Shown here: piece by piece, positions 9,012 through 16,243 of the stretch | How positions within the stretch are numbered: the stretch's first letter is position 1 | How the letters are laid out: the number at the start of each line of letters is the position of its first letter | DNA from: a virus | IMG/VR virus record: IMGVR_UViG_3300031841_000917 | Span: 1-23,744 of that record | Reading direction: 5' to 3' (one strand) | Length of the DNA: 23,744 nt | Position numbers and translations under genes: made by a program | The notes under the pieces: model-generated | Seen by the model: the letters and a program-made list of their open reading frames with translations, nothing else | Told to the model about the DNA's origin: nothing | Database searches by the model: none

Positions 9012-9476
9012 ATGACTGATAAAGAAGCAAAATATGATGGCGTAGATGAGTTTGGAAATCCTAATTATCTAGCCTCAGAAGACAAAGGTGATATAGTATT
9101 AAATACACTAAAGCCTGGCGAAATTATAACAGATCAAGGAACCATAGTTGAAGAAAATTATGACTATGGAAATATCACAGACCACGATAAAAGAGTCGTA
9201 AAAGAAATCATAAAACTATTAGAAGAACGAGCAAATGTACCTTGTAGAATGTTTGCTAAAGAATTAGCAGTAAAGTTTGATATATCAAAAATACCAGAAA
9301 TGAAATATGAAGATTCTAAATGGTACGAGTTAACCAAAGATTTTAGATTAGGTGAAGCAGTTCAAGGGTTTAGACAAGATACTAGAGACGGTGAACAGAT
9401 TAGAATACCACATATGGGTTTCTCGGCAGATTTAGAAGAACTTGAAAAATTAGCAGAACATTTAACTAAAAAATAG
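9012..9476 (+). CDS. Unrecognised 154-aa protein heading accessory block 1
   Basis: A 154-residue soluble, acidic protein with an excellent ribosome-binding site (AAAGGAG, 7 nt before the ATG). No signal peptide or membrane segment is seen. The N-terminus (YDGVDEFGNPNYLASEDKGD) is polar and probably extended. The middle and C-terminus look helical (HDKRVVKEIIKLLEERANVP, then DLEELEKLAEHLTKK). I do not recognise the family. It is the first gene after a putative CTAAATA promoter and directly precedes the run of 2OG-Fe(II) oxygenases, so it may belong to that module or be a separate phage protein. No function is assigned. Confidence 0.75.
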   Translation: MTDKEAKYDGVDEFGNPNYLASEDKGDIVLNTLKPGEIITDQGTIVEENYDYGNITDHDKRVVKEIIKLLEERANVPCRMFAKELAVKFDISKIPEMKYEDSKWYELTKDFRLGEAVQGFRQDTRDGEQIRIPHMGFSADLEELEKLAEHLTKK

Positions 9477-9495
9477 TTTAAAATATTTTTTGTTA

Positions 9496-10143
9496 ATGTT
9501 TTATACAAATGTCCCTACAGTAAGTACGGAAACTGGCGATAATATAATTTATCCATTTAGTCCTCCTATTTTTCAAACAGAAGTTGATAGCAACTTTACA
9601 AATCAATTAATTGTAGAAGGTCGTAAACTTACAAAAGAAGAAGACGATTGGAATTATCAATTAGCAGGTAATTTGAAATACGGACGATCATATCGTTTTA
9701 AAGAATCATTTAAATTAAGATCAGAAACATATTTAAAAATTTATGTAAAAAGATTTTGTGATGGAATAGATAAGTTATATGGTAATTCGTTAATGACAGA
9801 TAAAATTACTCCATTAAAATTAGATGAATTGTGGATTAATTTTTCTCAAAAACACGATTTTAATCCACCACATGCACATAGTGGTGTTTTGTCTTTTGTG
9901 ATATTTTGTAAGGTACCACCAGAAATATTTAAAACACAAGCAGACAGTAATAATCAAAGTGCAGGAAAAATTACTTTTTCATATGGTGAAAATATAACTA
10001 GTCTAATGGGTAATGATTATCCCATTGAGCCTTATGAAAATTTAATGTTTATATTTCCAGCACAATTAAAACATTATGTTTCACCGTATTGGGTTGACGC
10101 AGAGCGTATTAGTGTATCTGGTAATTTCAGCCTATCTAAATAA
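9496..10143 (+). CDS. 2OG-Fe(II) oxygenase-like protein (PF13759-type)
   Basis: A 215-residue protein starting at ATG 9496; a TTG at 9490 in the same frame is less likely, and neither has a clear Shine-Dalgarno. It resembles the 'putative 2OG-Fe(II) oxygenase' family TIGR02466/PF13759. Seen directly: LWINFSQKHDFNPPHAHSG, with His126 and His128 in the H-x-H arrangement usual for this family in place of H-x-D; then FPAQLKHYVSP, with the distal His193; then ERISVSGNF, with Arg204 as the probable 2-oxoglutarate anchor. These predict a double-stranded beta-helix hydroxylase. The substrate is unknown. It opens the oxygenase run, and the next gene follows after 8 nt. The loop between the two His motifs (about residues 140-180) is longer than in the sister gene at 13786. 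Confidence 0.82.
   Translation: MFYTNVPTVSTETGDNIIYPFSPPIFQTEVDSNFTNQLIVEGRKLTKEEDDWNYQLAGNLKYGRSYRFKESFKLRSETYLKIYVKRFCDGIDKLYGNSLMTDKITPLKLDELWINFSQKHDFNPPHAHSGVLSFVIFCKVPPEIFKTQADSNNQSAGKITFSYGENITSLMGNDYPIEPYENLMFIFPAQLKHYVSPYWVDAERISVSGNFSLSK
10135..10142 (+). promoter_or_regulatory. Putative variant late promoter (TCTAAATA)
   Basis: A CTAAATA core spans the stop codon region of the preceding oxygenase and ends 9 nt before the ATG at 10152. Same core as at 8967, 10917 and 19691. By T4 spacing, transcription would begin near 10148, giving a leader of only about 4 nt. The promoter role is an inference. Confidence 0.4.
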
Positions 10144-10151
10144 TAAGTAAA

Positions 10152-10913
10152 ATGATGATACACAATTCATATTATTATATTGAATCTGCCTTGACACCTG
10201 ATCAATGTCAAAAAATTATTGATTTAGGTTTATCTCAAATTGATAGTGTTAAAAAAGCAGGCGGGTCTACTGTTGCAACTACATTTGATGGTGGTCACAA
10301 AGAAGCTTTAGAAAAATTAGGTGAACCCGTTTCTCCTCAAGCAGATAAAACCGTAGAAGATTTAAGAAAAGAAAAAGAAAAGAAAAGTTACATTAGAGAT
10401 AGTGAAGTATCTTGGTTAAATCATCAATGGTTATATGATTTAGTATATCCTTTTTTACATAAGGCAAATAATGATTCTGGTTGGAAATATCAATTTGATT
10501 ACAGTGAGACTTTTCAATTTACCAAATATGGACCTAATCAATTTTATGGTTGGCACGCAGATGGCGAGAGTTGTCACCATGGAAAGTATAAAAGATATAT
10601 TCCAGGTATTACTAAAACAGGGCCAGATGGTGAAATACCTAAAGGTTATACTACAGTTCCTGATATGGTAGGAAAAATTCGTAAACTATCTATGACAATT
10701 AATTTAAATAAACCTGGTGAATATGAAGGTGGAAATTTAAAGTTTGATTTTGGTCCACATAATCAAGGAAAACGTTTCCACGAATGTACAGAAATAAGAC
10801 CTCAAGGATCAATCGTTATATTTCCATCATTTGTATATCATCAGGTAACTCCTGTGACTAAAGGAACAAGATACTCTCTAGTTTTATGGACACTAGGAAG
10901 ACCATTTGTGTAG
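10152..10913 (+). CDS. 2OG-Fe(II) oxygenase (prolyl-4-hydroxylase/PKHD-like)
   Basis: A 253-residue oxygenase of the prolyl-4-hydroxylase / PKHD-type superfamily (PF13640-like). Iron ligands are visible: YGWHADGE with His135 and Asp137, and FPSFVYHQVTPV with His230. GTRYSLVLW follows, with Arg240 positioned to bind the 2-oxoglutarate carboxylate. A typical beta-strand pair KLSMTINLNKPGEYEGGNLKF... lies between them. An insertion of about 35 residues (138-172), with a CHHGKYKRYIPG segment, follows the HxD motif and may form a substrate lid. Two in-frame ATGs are adjacent (10152 and 10155). Expected chemistry is 2-oxoglutarate-dependent hydroxylation; the substrate cannot be deduced. It is second in the run of four oxygenases preceding the halogenase. 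Confidence 0.92.
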   Translation: MMIHNSYYYIESALTPDQCQKIIDLGLSQIDSVKKAGGSTVATTFDGGHKEALEKLGEPVSPQADKTVEDLRKEKEKKSYIRDSEVSWLNHQWLYDLVYPFLHKANNDSGWKYQFDYSETFQFTKYGPNQFYGWHADGESCHHGKYKRYIPGITKTGPDGEIPKGYTTVPDMVGKIRKLSMTINLNKPGEYEGGNLKFDFGPHNQGKRFHECTEIRPQGSIVIFPSFVYHQVTPVTKGTRYSLVLWTLGRPFV

Positions 10914-10915
10914 AT

Positions 10916-10923
10916 ACTAAATA
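10916..10923 (+). promoter_or_regulatory. Putative variant late promoter (ACTAAATA)
   Basis: CTAAATA lies in a 28-nt gap. By T4 late spacing, the start would fall near 10929, at the edge of the strong AAAAGGAG ribosome-binding site of the gene at 10942. The good spacing supports a real promoter despite the C at position 2. Confidence 0.5.
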
Positions 10924-10941
10924 AGATAAAAAGGAGTAAAA

Positions 10942-11652
10942 ATGAGTGCGGCAAAATTTTTTAAAGAACATAGTTGGGTTAAGATAGATAATTATATTGA
11001 CCAAAGTATGGCCAATTTATTTTATCATCATATTCAATTAGAAACTGCTAGATTAAGTTATTACGAAGAAAATGATATTAGAGTTGATATGGCGTATAAC
11101 GGCACCTTTACTGACGATCAAGCTCCAGGTGACTTTAGTAAATATGGTGATCCTATCTTTGATGCTTTTTTAAGTTTAGGCTTAGGAAAGATGCAAGATT
11201 TAACTGGATTAAAATTAGTTCCTACATATTCTTATCATAGACTTTATACAAATGGTACAGAGTTAAAAAGACATAAAGATAGACCAAGTTGTGAAATTTC
11301 AACTACACTTTGTTTAGGTTATGATACTTCAAACCTTGAAGATAAAAACTGGAATTGGCCTATGTATGTAAAAGAAAAAAATGGTATAGAAACTCCAGTT
11401 TATATGAAACCAGGTGATATGGTAATATATCGTGGTTGTGAGTTAGAACATTGGAGAGAGCCATTTATAGGTAATCATCACGCTCAAGTATTTTTACATT
11501 ATAATGAAGCTGGTGGTAAATACGATATTCCTTTTGATGGTAGACCCCTTTTAGGTATGCCTGTATTAGATCAAGTTGTAAGAAATGATGAAGAATTAAA
11601 CGAATATGAAAAACATAATACAACTAATAATGCTAGAAAAGTAATAGATTAA
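10942..11652 (+). CDS. 2OG-Fe(II) oxygenase superfamily protein
   Basis: A 236-residue protein with a strong ribosome-binding site (AAAAGGAG). Probable Fe(II) ligands are His111 and Asp113 in LKRHKDRPSCEIST and distal His170 in YRGCELEHWREPF. A second His-rich strand, GNHHAQVFLHYN, follows. TPVYMKPGDMVIYRG is the usual strand before the distal His. The arrangement matches the double-stranded beta-helix oxygenase fold, though the 2-oxoglutarate-binding Arg/Lys is not obvious (Arg172 is a candidate). The tail after about residue 190 is variable and ends with a charged, Asn-rich stretch. The substrate is unknown. The next oxygenase begins 3 nt after its stop. Confidence 0.85.
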   Translation: MSAAKFFKEHSWVKIDNYIDQSMANLFYHHIQLETARLSYYEENDIRVDMAYNGTFTDDQAPGDFSKYGDPIFDAFLSLGLGKMQDLTGLKLVPTYSYHRLYTNGTELKRHKDRPSCEISTTLCLGYDTSNLEDKNWNWPMYVKEKNGIETPVYMKPGDMVIYRGCELEHWREPFIGNHHAQVFLHYNEAGGKYDIPFDGRPLLGMPVLDQVVRNDEELNEYEKHNTTNNARKVID

Positions 11653-11655
11653 TAA

Positions 11656-12336
11656 ATGACTTGGAATATAAAACTTTTAAAAGATAATCCTTTATACCCT
11701 GCTTTAGTTATTGATAATTGGTATACTCCTAATGAAGAAAAGGCTGTGTGGAAAGAGTTAGATTTTTATAGTGCAACACCTAAAAAATATTTAGAAAAGG
11801 CAGAAGATACAATTGTTGCTCGTGATAAAGATGGCTCACCTAGAAGTACAGCATATAGATTTTATTTAGAAACATTTTATAATAATAAATTAATATCTCC
11901 AATTTATAATTGTATGAAAAAACAACGATCACCAGAATTTAGAGATATTATGGGTAATTTTATGCCTTATGCTCGTAGTTTTTTATCTACTACAGAAGAT
12001 ACATCTTTAATATCTTATTATGAGGATAACGATCATTATAAACCTCATTATGATTCTTTTAGTTGGACTTGTTTAATATGGATGGTAAGAGAGCCTAAAT
12101 TATTTGATGGTGGTGATTTTTTATTAAATGAACCCAATTATGAAATTAAATTAAAAAATAATAGAATGGTTATGTTTCCTAGTTGTTTATTACATAGTGT
12201 AACGCCTCTAAAATTTCATACTCAACCAGAAGAGGCAGGATATGGAAAATATACTATTACACATTTTTACTTTGCAATCCCTTTAGGTGATGGAAGTGAC
12301 TTGTCGTTAGGAAACAATAAACTACCTAAATTATGA
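11656..12336 (+). CDS. 2OG-Fe(II) oxygenase, translationally coupled to halogenase 1
   Basis: A 226-residue oxygenase with clear ligands: NDHYKPHYDSFSW gives His131 and Asp133, and FPSCLLHSVTPL gives His180. GYGKYTITHFYF follows, with Lys198 as a possible 2-oxoglutarate anchor in place of Arg. DGGDFLLNEP is the typical strand between them. No convincing Shine-Dalgarno is visible, so translation may depend on the upstream gene 3 nt away. Its stop overlaps the halogenase start as ATGA (12333-12336), a classical coupling arrangement. The same oxygenase-ATGA-halogenase layout is repeated at 20275. Hydroxylase chemistry is well supported; the substrate is unknown. Confidence 0.92.
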   Translation: MTWNIKLLKDNPLYPALVIDNWYTPNEEKAVWKELDFYSATPKKYLEKAEDTIVARDKDGSPRSTAYRFYLETFYNNKLISPIYNCMKKQRSPEFRDIMGNFMPYARSFLSTTEDTSLISYYEDNDHYKPHYDSFSWTCLIWMVREPKLFDGGDFLLNEPNYEIKLKNNRMVMFPSCLLHSVTPLKFHTQPEEAGYGKYTITHFYFAIPLGDGSDLSLGNNKLPKL

Positions 12337-13799
12337 AAACAATAACAATAGTTGGTGGAGGTACTGCCGGATATATTACTGCGTTAATTTTAAAAACTAG
12401 ATACGGAAGTAATATTGATATACAACTAATTAAGTCAGATAAAATTGGTATTATAGGAGTTGGTGAGGGTTCAACCGAGCACTGGAAAGAGTTTATGGAT
12501 TTTGTCGGTATTGATTTTAAAGAATTGATTACTGAATGTGACGCAACTTTGAAGTGTGGTATTATGTTTAAAAATTGGACAGGTAATGATTTTTTACATA
12601 ATGTAAATGAATTAAAAAACTTTAAACACGGACAACATTTAGCAAGTTATTTAAAGTTAATGAATGAAGACTGTGATGTAAAAGAATTGAATAATCCTTG
12701 GTTTTGGGAAAACAAAGTTGGTAGAGAATTTTTATTAAGTGAATTACACAATTGTCCTACTAATCAATATCACTTTAACACATTTAAGTTAAATGAATTT
12801 TTAAATAAAAAATCAATAGAAAAAGGTTTAAGAGTTATTGATGATGAGATAGTTGATGTAGAATTAAATAATAAAGGCGAAATATCAAATTTAAAAGGTG
12901 AAAAGAATAATTACAATACAGACTTTTATATTGATTGTACAGGATTTAAAAGATTATTAATTTCTAAATTAGGCGCAAAGTGGAAATCATATAGTAAGTA
13001 TTTAAAAATGAAAGAAGCAATTGCCTTTCCAACAAATGGTACAGATGAATATAATGTTTATACAATTGCACGAGCTATGAAATATGGTTGGGCTTGGCAT
13101 ATTCCCACTTATGGTCGTTGGGGTAATGGTTATATTTTTGATAGTGATTACATAAGTGCCGATGACGCAAAACAAGAAATAGAAGAAACACTAGGACATA
13201 AAATAGATATAGGAAAACACGTCAAGTTTGATCCTGGTTGTTTAGATAAACCTTGGATTAAAAATTGTTTGGCAGTAGGATTAAGTGCTAACTTTGTAGA
13301 ACCATTAGAAGCAACATCAATAGGTACATCTATAAATCAAATGTTTTTGTTTATACATATGTTTGATAACTATAATCAAAAGATAATAGATGATTATAAT
13401 TATAAAATGGAATTGATAATGAACAATATTAGAGATTTTATTGTTTTACATTATATTACAAAAAGAGATGACACTAGTTTTTGGAAAGATTTAAAAACTA
13501 TGAAGATACCTGATACATTAAGAGAGAATATAGAAAGATGGCAAACTAGATTACCTATTAGAGATGATTTTAGAGAAACAAATTATTACTTGTTTTTAGA
13601 ACATAACTATTCTCAAATATTATATGCTTTAGATTTACTTAACAAAGAAAATATAAAAATCTTATATAACTCTTTTAATGAAGAACATAGAAAACATTTT
13701 GATATAGGAATGAACGAATATAAAAACAATTTAAATGTTCCTCAAGTAAAACATAAAACATATTTAAAAGCAATAAGAGCGATGTATGCCACAGTTTAA
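12333..13799 (+). CDS. Flavin-dependent tryptophan-type halogenase 1
   Basis: A 488-residue member of the Trp_halogenase family (PF04820), which uses FADH2, oxygen and halide to make HOX and halogenate an aromatic or other electron-rich substrate. Seen directly: the FAD dinucleotide motif VGGGTAG (Gly8-Gly13); GVGEGST (43-48); catalytic Lys74 in ATLKCGIMFKNW, matching PrnA Lys79; DCTG (201-204); the halogenase signature WxWxIP at Trp253-Pro258 (GWAWHIP); and EPLEATSIG with Glu326, matching PrnA Glu346. Length is close to the usual 500-540. No flavin reductase is in the window, so a host enzyme would supply FADH2. A halogenase of this family from cyanophage Syn10 (VirX1) has been reported active with iodide, so phage copies can be functional. 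It overlaps oxygenase genes on both sides (4 nt and 14 nt). Confidence 0.96.
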   Translation: MKTITIVGGGTAGYITALILKTRYGSNIDIQLIKSDKIGIIGVGEGSTEHWKEFMDFVGIDFKELITECDATLKCGIMFKNWTGNDFLHNVNELKNFKHGQHLASYLKLMNEDCDVKELNNPWFWENKVGREFLLSELHNCPTNQYHFNTFKLNEFLNKKSIEKGLRVIDDEIVDVELNNKGEISNLKGEKNNYNTDFYIDCTGFKRLLISKLGAKWKSYSKYLKMKEAIAFPTNGTDEYNVYTIARAMKYGWAWHIPTYGRWGNGYIFDSDYISADDAKQEIEETLGHKIDIGKHVKFDPGCLDKPWIKNCLAVGLSANFVEPLEATSIGTSINQMFLFIHMFDNYNQKIIDDYNYKMELIMNNIRDFIVLHYITKRDDTSFWKDLKTMKIPDTLRENIERWQTRLPIRDDFRETNYYLFLEHNYSQILYALDLLNKENIKILYNSFNEEHRKHFDIGMNEYKNNLNVPQVKHKTYLKAIRAMYATV

Positions 13800-14412
13800 A
13801 GTTCGTAATTTATGGCCAACTCCTGTTTATGAAGCAGAGATACCTGTTGAACAAAAATGGAAAAATATAATAACAAATTTTGATTATGAGAGAACACCTA
13901 TTGGTAATAGTGACATAACAAAAGATCGTTATATCTTTGAAAACAATTTAGAATTAAAAGACTTAGAAGAAAAAATTAAAAATCATTGTGAGATATTTGT
14001 AAAAAAATATCTACGTATAAAAAACAATGTAGAATTTTATTTACAAAATTCTTGGGTTAATATACATAATCCTAATGATGAATCACAGCTTCATTATCAC
14101 GGAAATTCTTTGATAAGTGGAGTGTATTATCCAATTTTTCCTGATGGCTCTGGTAATATAACATTTCATAAAAATCATTTACTCACTAATCTATTTCACC
14201 CTTGTATTAAAATAGAGTATGAAGAACACGATAATATTAATTGTGATTTTTGTACTGTAGATATAAAAGAAGGATCAATAGTTCTTTTTCCATCACATTT
14301 GGAACATAGCGTAGAAAGAAACAAAACTAGTGAAAAAAGATATTCTATCGCATTTAACTTTTTTGTAAGAGGAACATTGGGTAAAAAAGAATTTATATTA
14401 GACTTAAAATAA
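13786..14412 (+). CDS. 2OG-Fe(II) oxygenase-like protein (PF13759-type)
   Basis: A 208-residue protein overlapping the end of halogenase 1 by 14 nt. It fits the TIGR02466/PF13759 family: a FKVRNLWPTPVYEAEIP N-terminus; LQNSWVNIHNP; SQLHYHGNSLISGVYYP with His103 and His105 (H-x-H-x-N form); FPSHLEHSVERN with distal His174; and KRYSIAFNFFVRGTLG with Arg185 as the probable 2-oxoglutarate ligand. Same subtype as the first gene of the block (9496). The overlap with the halogenase suggests co-translation and a shared pathway. The substrate is unknown. Confidence 0.9.
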   Translation: MPQFKVRNLWPTPVYEAEIPVEQKWKNIITNFDYERTPIGNSDITKDRYIFENNLELKDLEEKIKNHCEIFVKKYLRIKNNVEFYLQNSWVNIHNPNDESQLHYHGNSLISGVYYPIFPDGSGNITFHKNHLLTNLFHPCIKIEYEEHDNINCDFCTVDIKEGSIVLFPSHLEHSVERNKTSEKRYSIAFNFFVRGTLGKKEFILDLK

Positions 14413-14420
14413 CATAAATA
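14413..14420 (+). promoter_or_regulatory. Putative late promoter (CATAAATA)
   Basis: CATAAATA differs from the T4 late box only at the first base, the position known to vary in marine cyanophages (NATAAATA). It lies in the 28-nt gap after accessory block 1. The predicted start near 14426 falls just upstream of the AGGTGAT ribosome-binding site of the gene at 14441. Confidence 0.55.
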
Positions 14421-14440
14421 ATAAAATAGGTGATTAAAGT

Positions 14441-14671
14441 ATGACGGAAACTGTAAAACAAGACAAGATAATAATTGATGGTAAAGAATATATTATAAAT
14501 GATTTACCATTAGAAGTGAGAAATACAATTGTTGCTAGACAAGAAATTCAACAATCTAAGTTAAGACACGAATTAGAATTAGAAAAAATTGAAGTATTAA
14601 CTACTTACTATAATGATAAGATTAAAAAAGGGTTAGAAAAATTAAATGGCAGTCACACAAAAAACAGCTGA
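14441..14671 (+). CDS. DUF6447-like small phage protein
   Basis: A 76-residue protein. The N-terminus (DKIIIDGKEYIINDLPLEVR) followed by an amphipathic helix with QEIQQSKLRHELELEKIEV matches, from memory, the small DUF6447 proteins of cyanophages, in which a short 'I.I.G.EY.IDDLS' segment precedes a helix or coiled coil. The function of the family is not known to me. It overlaps the next gene by 26 nt, an unusually long overlap suggesting coupled expression. It sits at the return to structural genes after accessory block 1. Confidence 0.7.
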   Translation: MTETVKQDKIIIDGKEYIINDLPLEVRNTIVARQEIQQSKLRHELELEKIEVLTTYYNDKIKKGLEKLNGSHTKNS

Positions 14672-14996
14672 AAATTTTACAATAGATCAAGGCGCAGATT
14701 TTAGTAGAACATTAACAGTCACAACTGATGGATCTACTGCATACGATATTAGTGGTCGTACTTTACAAGCGCAAATGAGAAAAGGTTTTTCTTCTTCAAC
14801 AGCAACAGCATCTTTTACTTGTACTGTTGTTTCAGGTTCAGCGGGAACATATAAATTAACACTTACAGATACAGTCACAGCTGCTATTGACTCAGGTCGT
14901 TATGTATATGATGTAGAATTAATATTAGCAGATTCAACTATTGAAAAAGTACATAATGGTATTATAACAGTTCTTCCAGAGGCTACGAAAATCTAA
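14646..14996 (+). CDS. Beta-rich virion-associated protein (116 aa)
   Basis: A 116-residue beta-sandwich-like protein: FTIDQGADFSRTLTV (about 11-25), YDISGRTLQAQMRKGFSSS (33-51), GTYKLTLTDTVTAAIDSGRYVYDVEL and a C-terminal VHNGIITVLPEATK strand. This pattern ('IEQGADFxxxxx... L.G.TaraqiR ... G.Y.ydvel... v..G.v.v.pevT') is common in small phage proteins near tail and baseplate genes. It starts inside the preceding gene (26-nt overlap), and its stop overlaps the next ATG (TAATG at 14994-14998). Likely a baseplate or fibre accessory; unproven. Confidence 0.75.
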   Translation: MAVTQKTAENFTIDQGADFSRTLTVTTDGSTAYDISGRTLQAQMRKGFSSSTATASFTCTVVSGSAGTYKLTLTDTVTAAIDSGRYVYDVELILADSTIEKVHNGIITVLPEATKI

Positions 14997-16207
14997 TGAC
15001 AAAAGACATAGATATAGAAATATTAGAATTACAAGCAGAAAAGAAAAGATTAGAAGAAGAATATAATAAGCAACAAGATATAGAAATACAATTACTTTTA
15101 AAAGAAAAAGAAGAATTAGAATTAGTTTTAGATAAAAAACAAGAAGAAGAAATTAAACAACTAGTTAAAGAAAAAGAAAATTTAGAAAAAGAGATATTAA
15201 CAGAACAACAAAAACAAGATAAACTTAAAAAATTATTTGAATTACCTAAATTTGATAATGTTGATGAAAATGTTAAGACCAAAAAATCTGTTAACGAAGA
15301 AAAACTATTAAACACTTTAAAAGAATTAACAGGCGCTGTAAATAAATTTCAAACAGATGAGATTGTTAAAACTAATATTACAGAAAATGACTTTACTAAA
15401 TTTGTGGCTAAACAACAAAGAACAAGTATAGTATCTGAAGATTTAGTAAATAATGTTAAAAAAGTTATTGAAACAAATACACAACCAGTTAGAAGTTTAC
15501 AACAAGACCAGATTTACGAAAATGCTAATACAGATATTAATAATAAAGATACTATATTAAAAGAGTTAACTAAACAAGCTAAATCAATAACAGAAGATAT
15601 TGAATCTGGCGAAACAAGTTTAGATAAACTTACAGCAGAGTTTAGTAAATTTAAACAACTTACAACACTTCAATTACAATCACTTGGTGGTGGTGGTAGT
15701 ACAAAAATATCTAATATGGACGATGTTGATATTTCAGGTCAACAAAATGGTTATGCTTTAAAATATAATTCATCAACAGGTAAATATGACTTCGGTGAAG
15801 TCGCAAGTGACTTATCTGCTGTAGACCAAGATATTATACCTGATGGTAATGGCACAAGAAATTTAGGTAGTTCGTCAAAACGTTGGGGTGATTTATTTCT
15901 TTCAGGTGACACAATCAATTTAGGTGGGGCAACAATTAGTTCAGACGGAACTGGATCAATCGCTATGTCTGCTACAGGTGTCACTTTACCTACGGGTTCT
16001 AAAGTAGGTAGTGAAAGTATTGCTCAGGCAGATTCGAAAACAGGTGTGGTAACTAAATCTGTACCTTTCTTTACAAACGCTGGAGGTTTGAGCTCAGCAG
16101 CAACTACATTTACAATGGCAGCAGGGTCTTCAAATGCATCAGTATTTACTAGTTTTACAAAGGCAAATGGGACACAACAAAGTAAATTTGAGTTGTTTAG
16201 TTTCTAA
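14996..16207 (+). CDS. Coiled-coil tail fibre-like protein
   Basis: A 403-residue protein in three parts. Residues 1-80 are an uninterrupted charged coiled coil (Glu/Lys-rich with Leu/Ile heptads). Residues about 85-230 are helical and Asn/Lys/Thr-rich with further heptads (DTILKELTKQAKSITEDI). A GGGGS hinge at 231-235 leads to a fibre-type C-terminal region with ISNMDDVDIS, an IIPDGNGTRNLGSSSKRWGD module (281-299) and Gly/Thr/Ser repeats. The 'D.LGSSSKRWgdLyLSG' module is common in marine phage fibres. It is likely a trimeric virion fibre or connector with a long helical stalk. It is translationally coupled by TAATG to the 116-residue gene. The composition change at the hinge suggests a modular fusion. 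Confidence 0.8.
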   Translation: MTKDIDIEILELQAEKKRLEEEYNKQQDIEIQLLLKEKEELELVLDKKQEEEIKQLVKEKENLEKEILTEQQKQDKLKKLFELPKFDNVDENVKTKKSVNEEKLLNTLKELTGAVNKFQTDEIVKTNITENDFTKFVAKQQRTSIVSEDLVNNVKKVIETNTQPVRSLQQDQIYENANTDINNKDTILKELTKQAKSITEDIESGETSLDKLTAEFSKFKQLTTLQLQSLGGGGSTKISNMDDVDISGQQNGYALKYNSSTGKYDFGEVASDLSAVDQDIIPDGNGTRNLGSSSKRWGDLFLSGDTINLGGATISSDGTGSIAMSATGVTLPTGSKVGSESIAQADSKTGVVTKSVPFFTNAGGLSSAATTFTMAAGSSNASVFTSFTKANGTQQSKFELFSF

Positions 16208-16218
16208 TAAAAAAGACA

Positions 16219-16226
16219 TATAAATA
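16219..16226 (+). promoter_or_regulatory. T4-type late promoter box TATAAATA
   Basis: An exact TATAAATA in a 36-nt gap before the fibre gene at 16244. The predicted start near 16232 falls at the beginning of the AGAGGAG ribosome-binding site, giving a very short leader. Confidence 0.7.
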
Positions 16227-16243
16227 AGTAAGAGGAGAAAATA

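Noticed and set aside
9490-9495. TTG at 9490 as start of the first oxygenase
   Set aside because: An in-frame ATG follows two codons later and the family does not need the extra residues; ATG 9496 preferred.
10471-10671. 66-codon plus-strand frame inside the 253-aa oxygenase
   Set aside because: It lies fully inside a gene with intact catalytic motifs in another frame.
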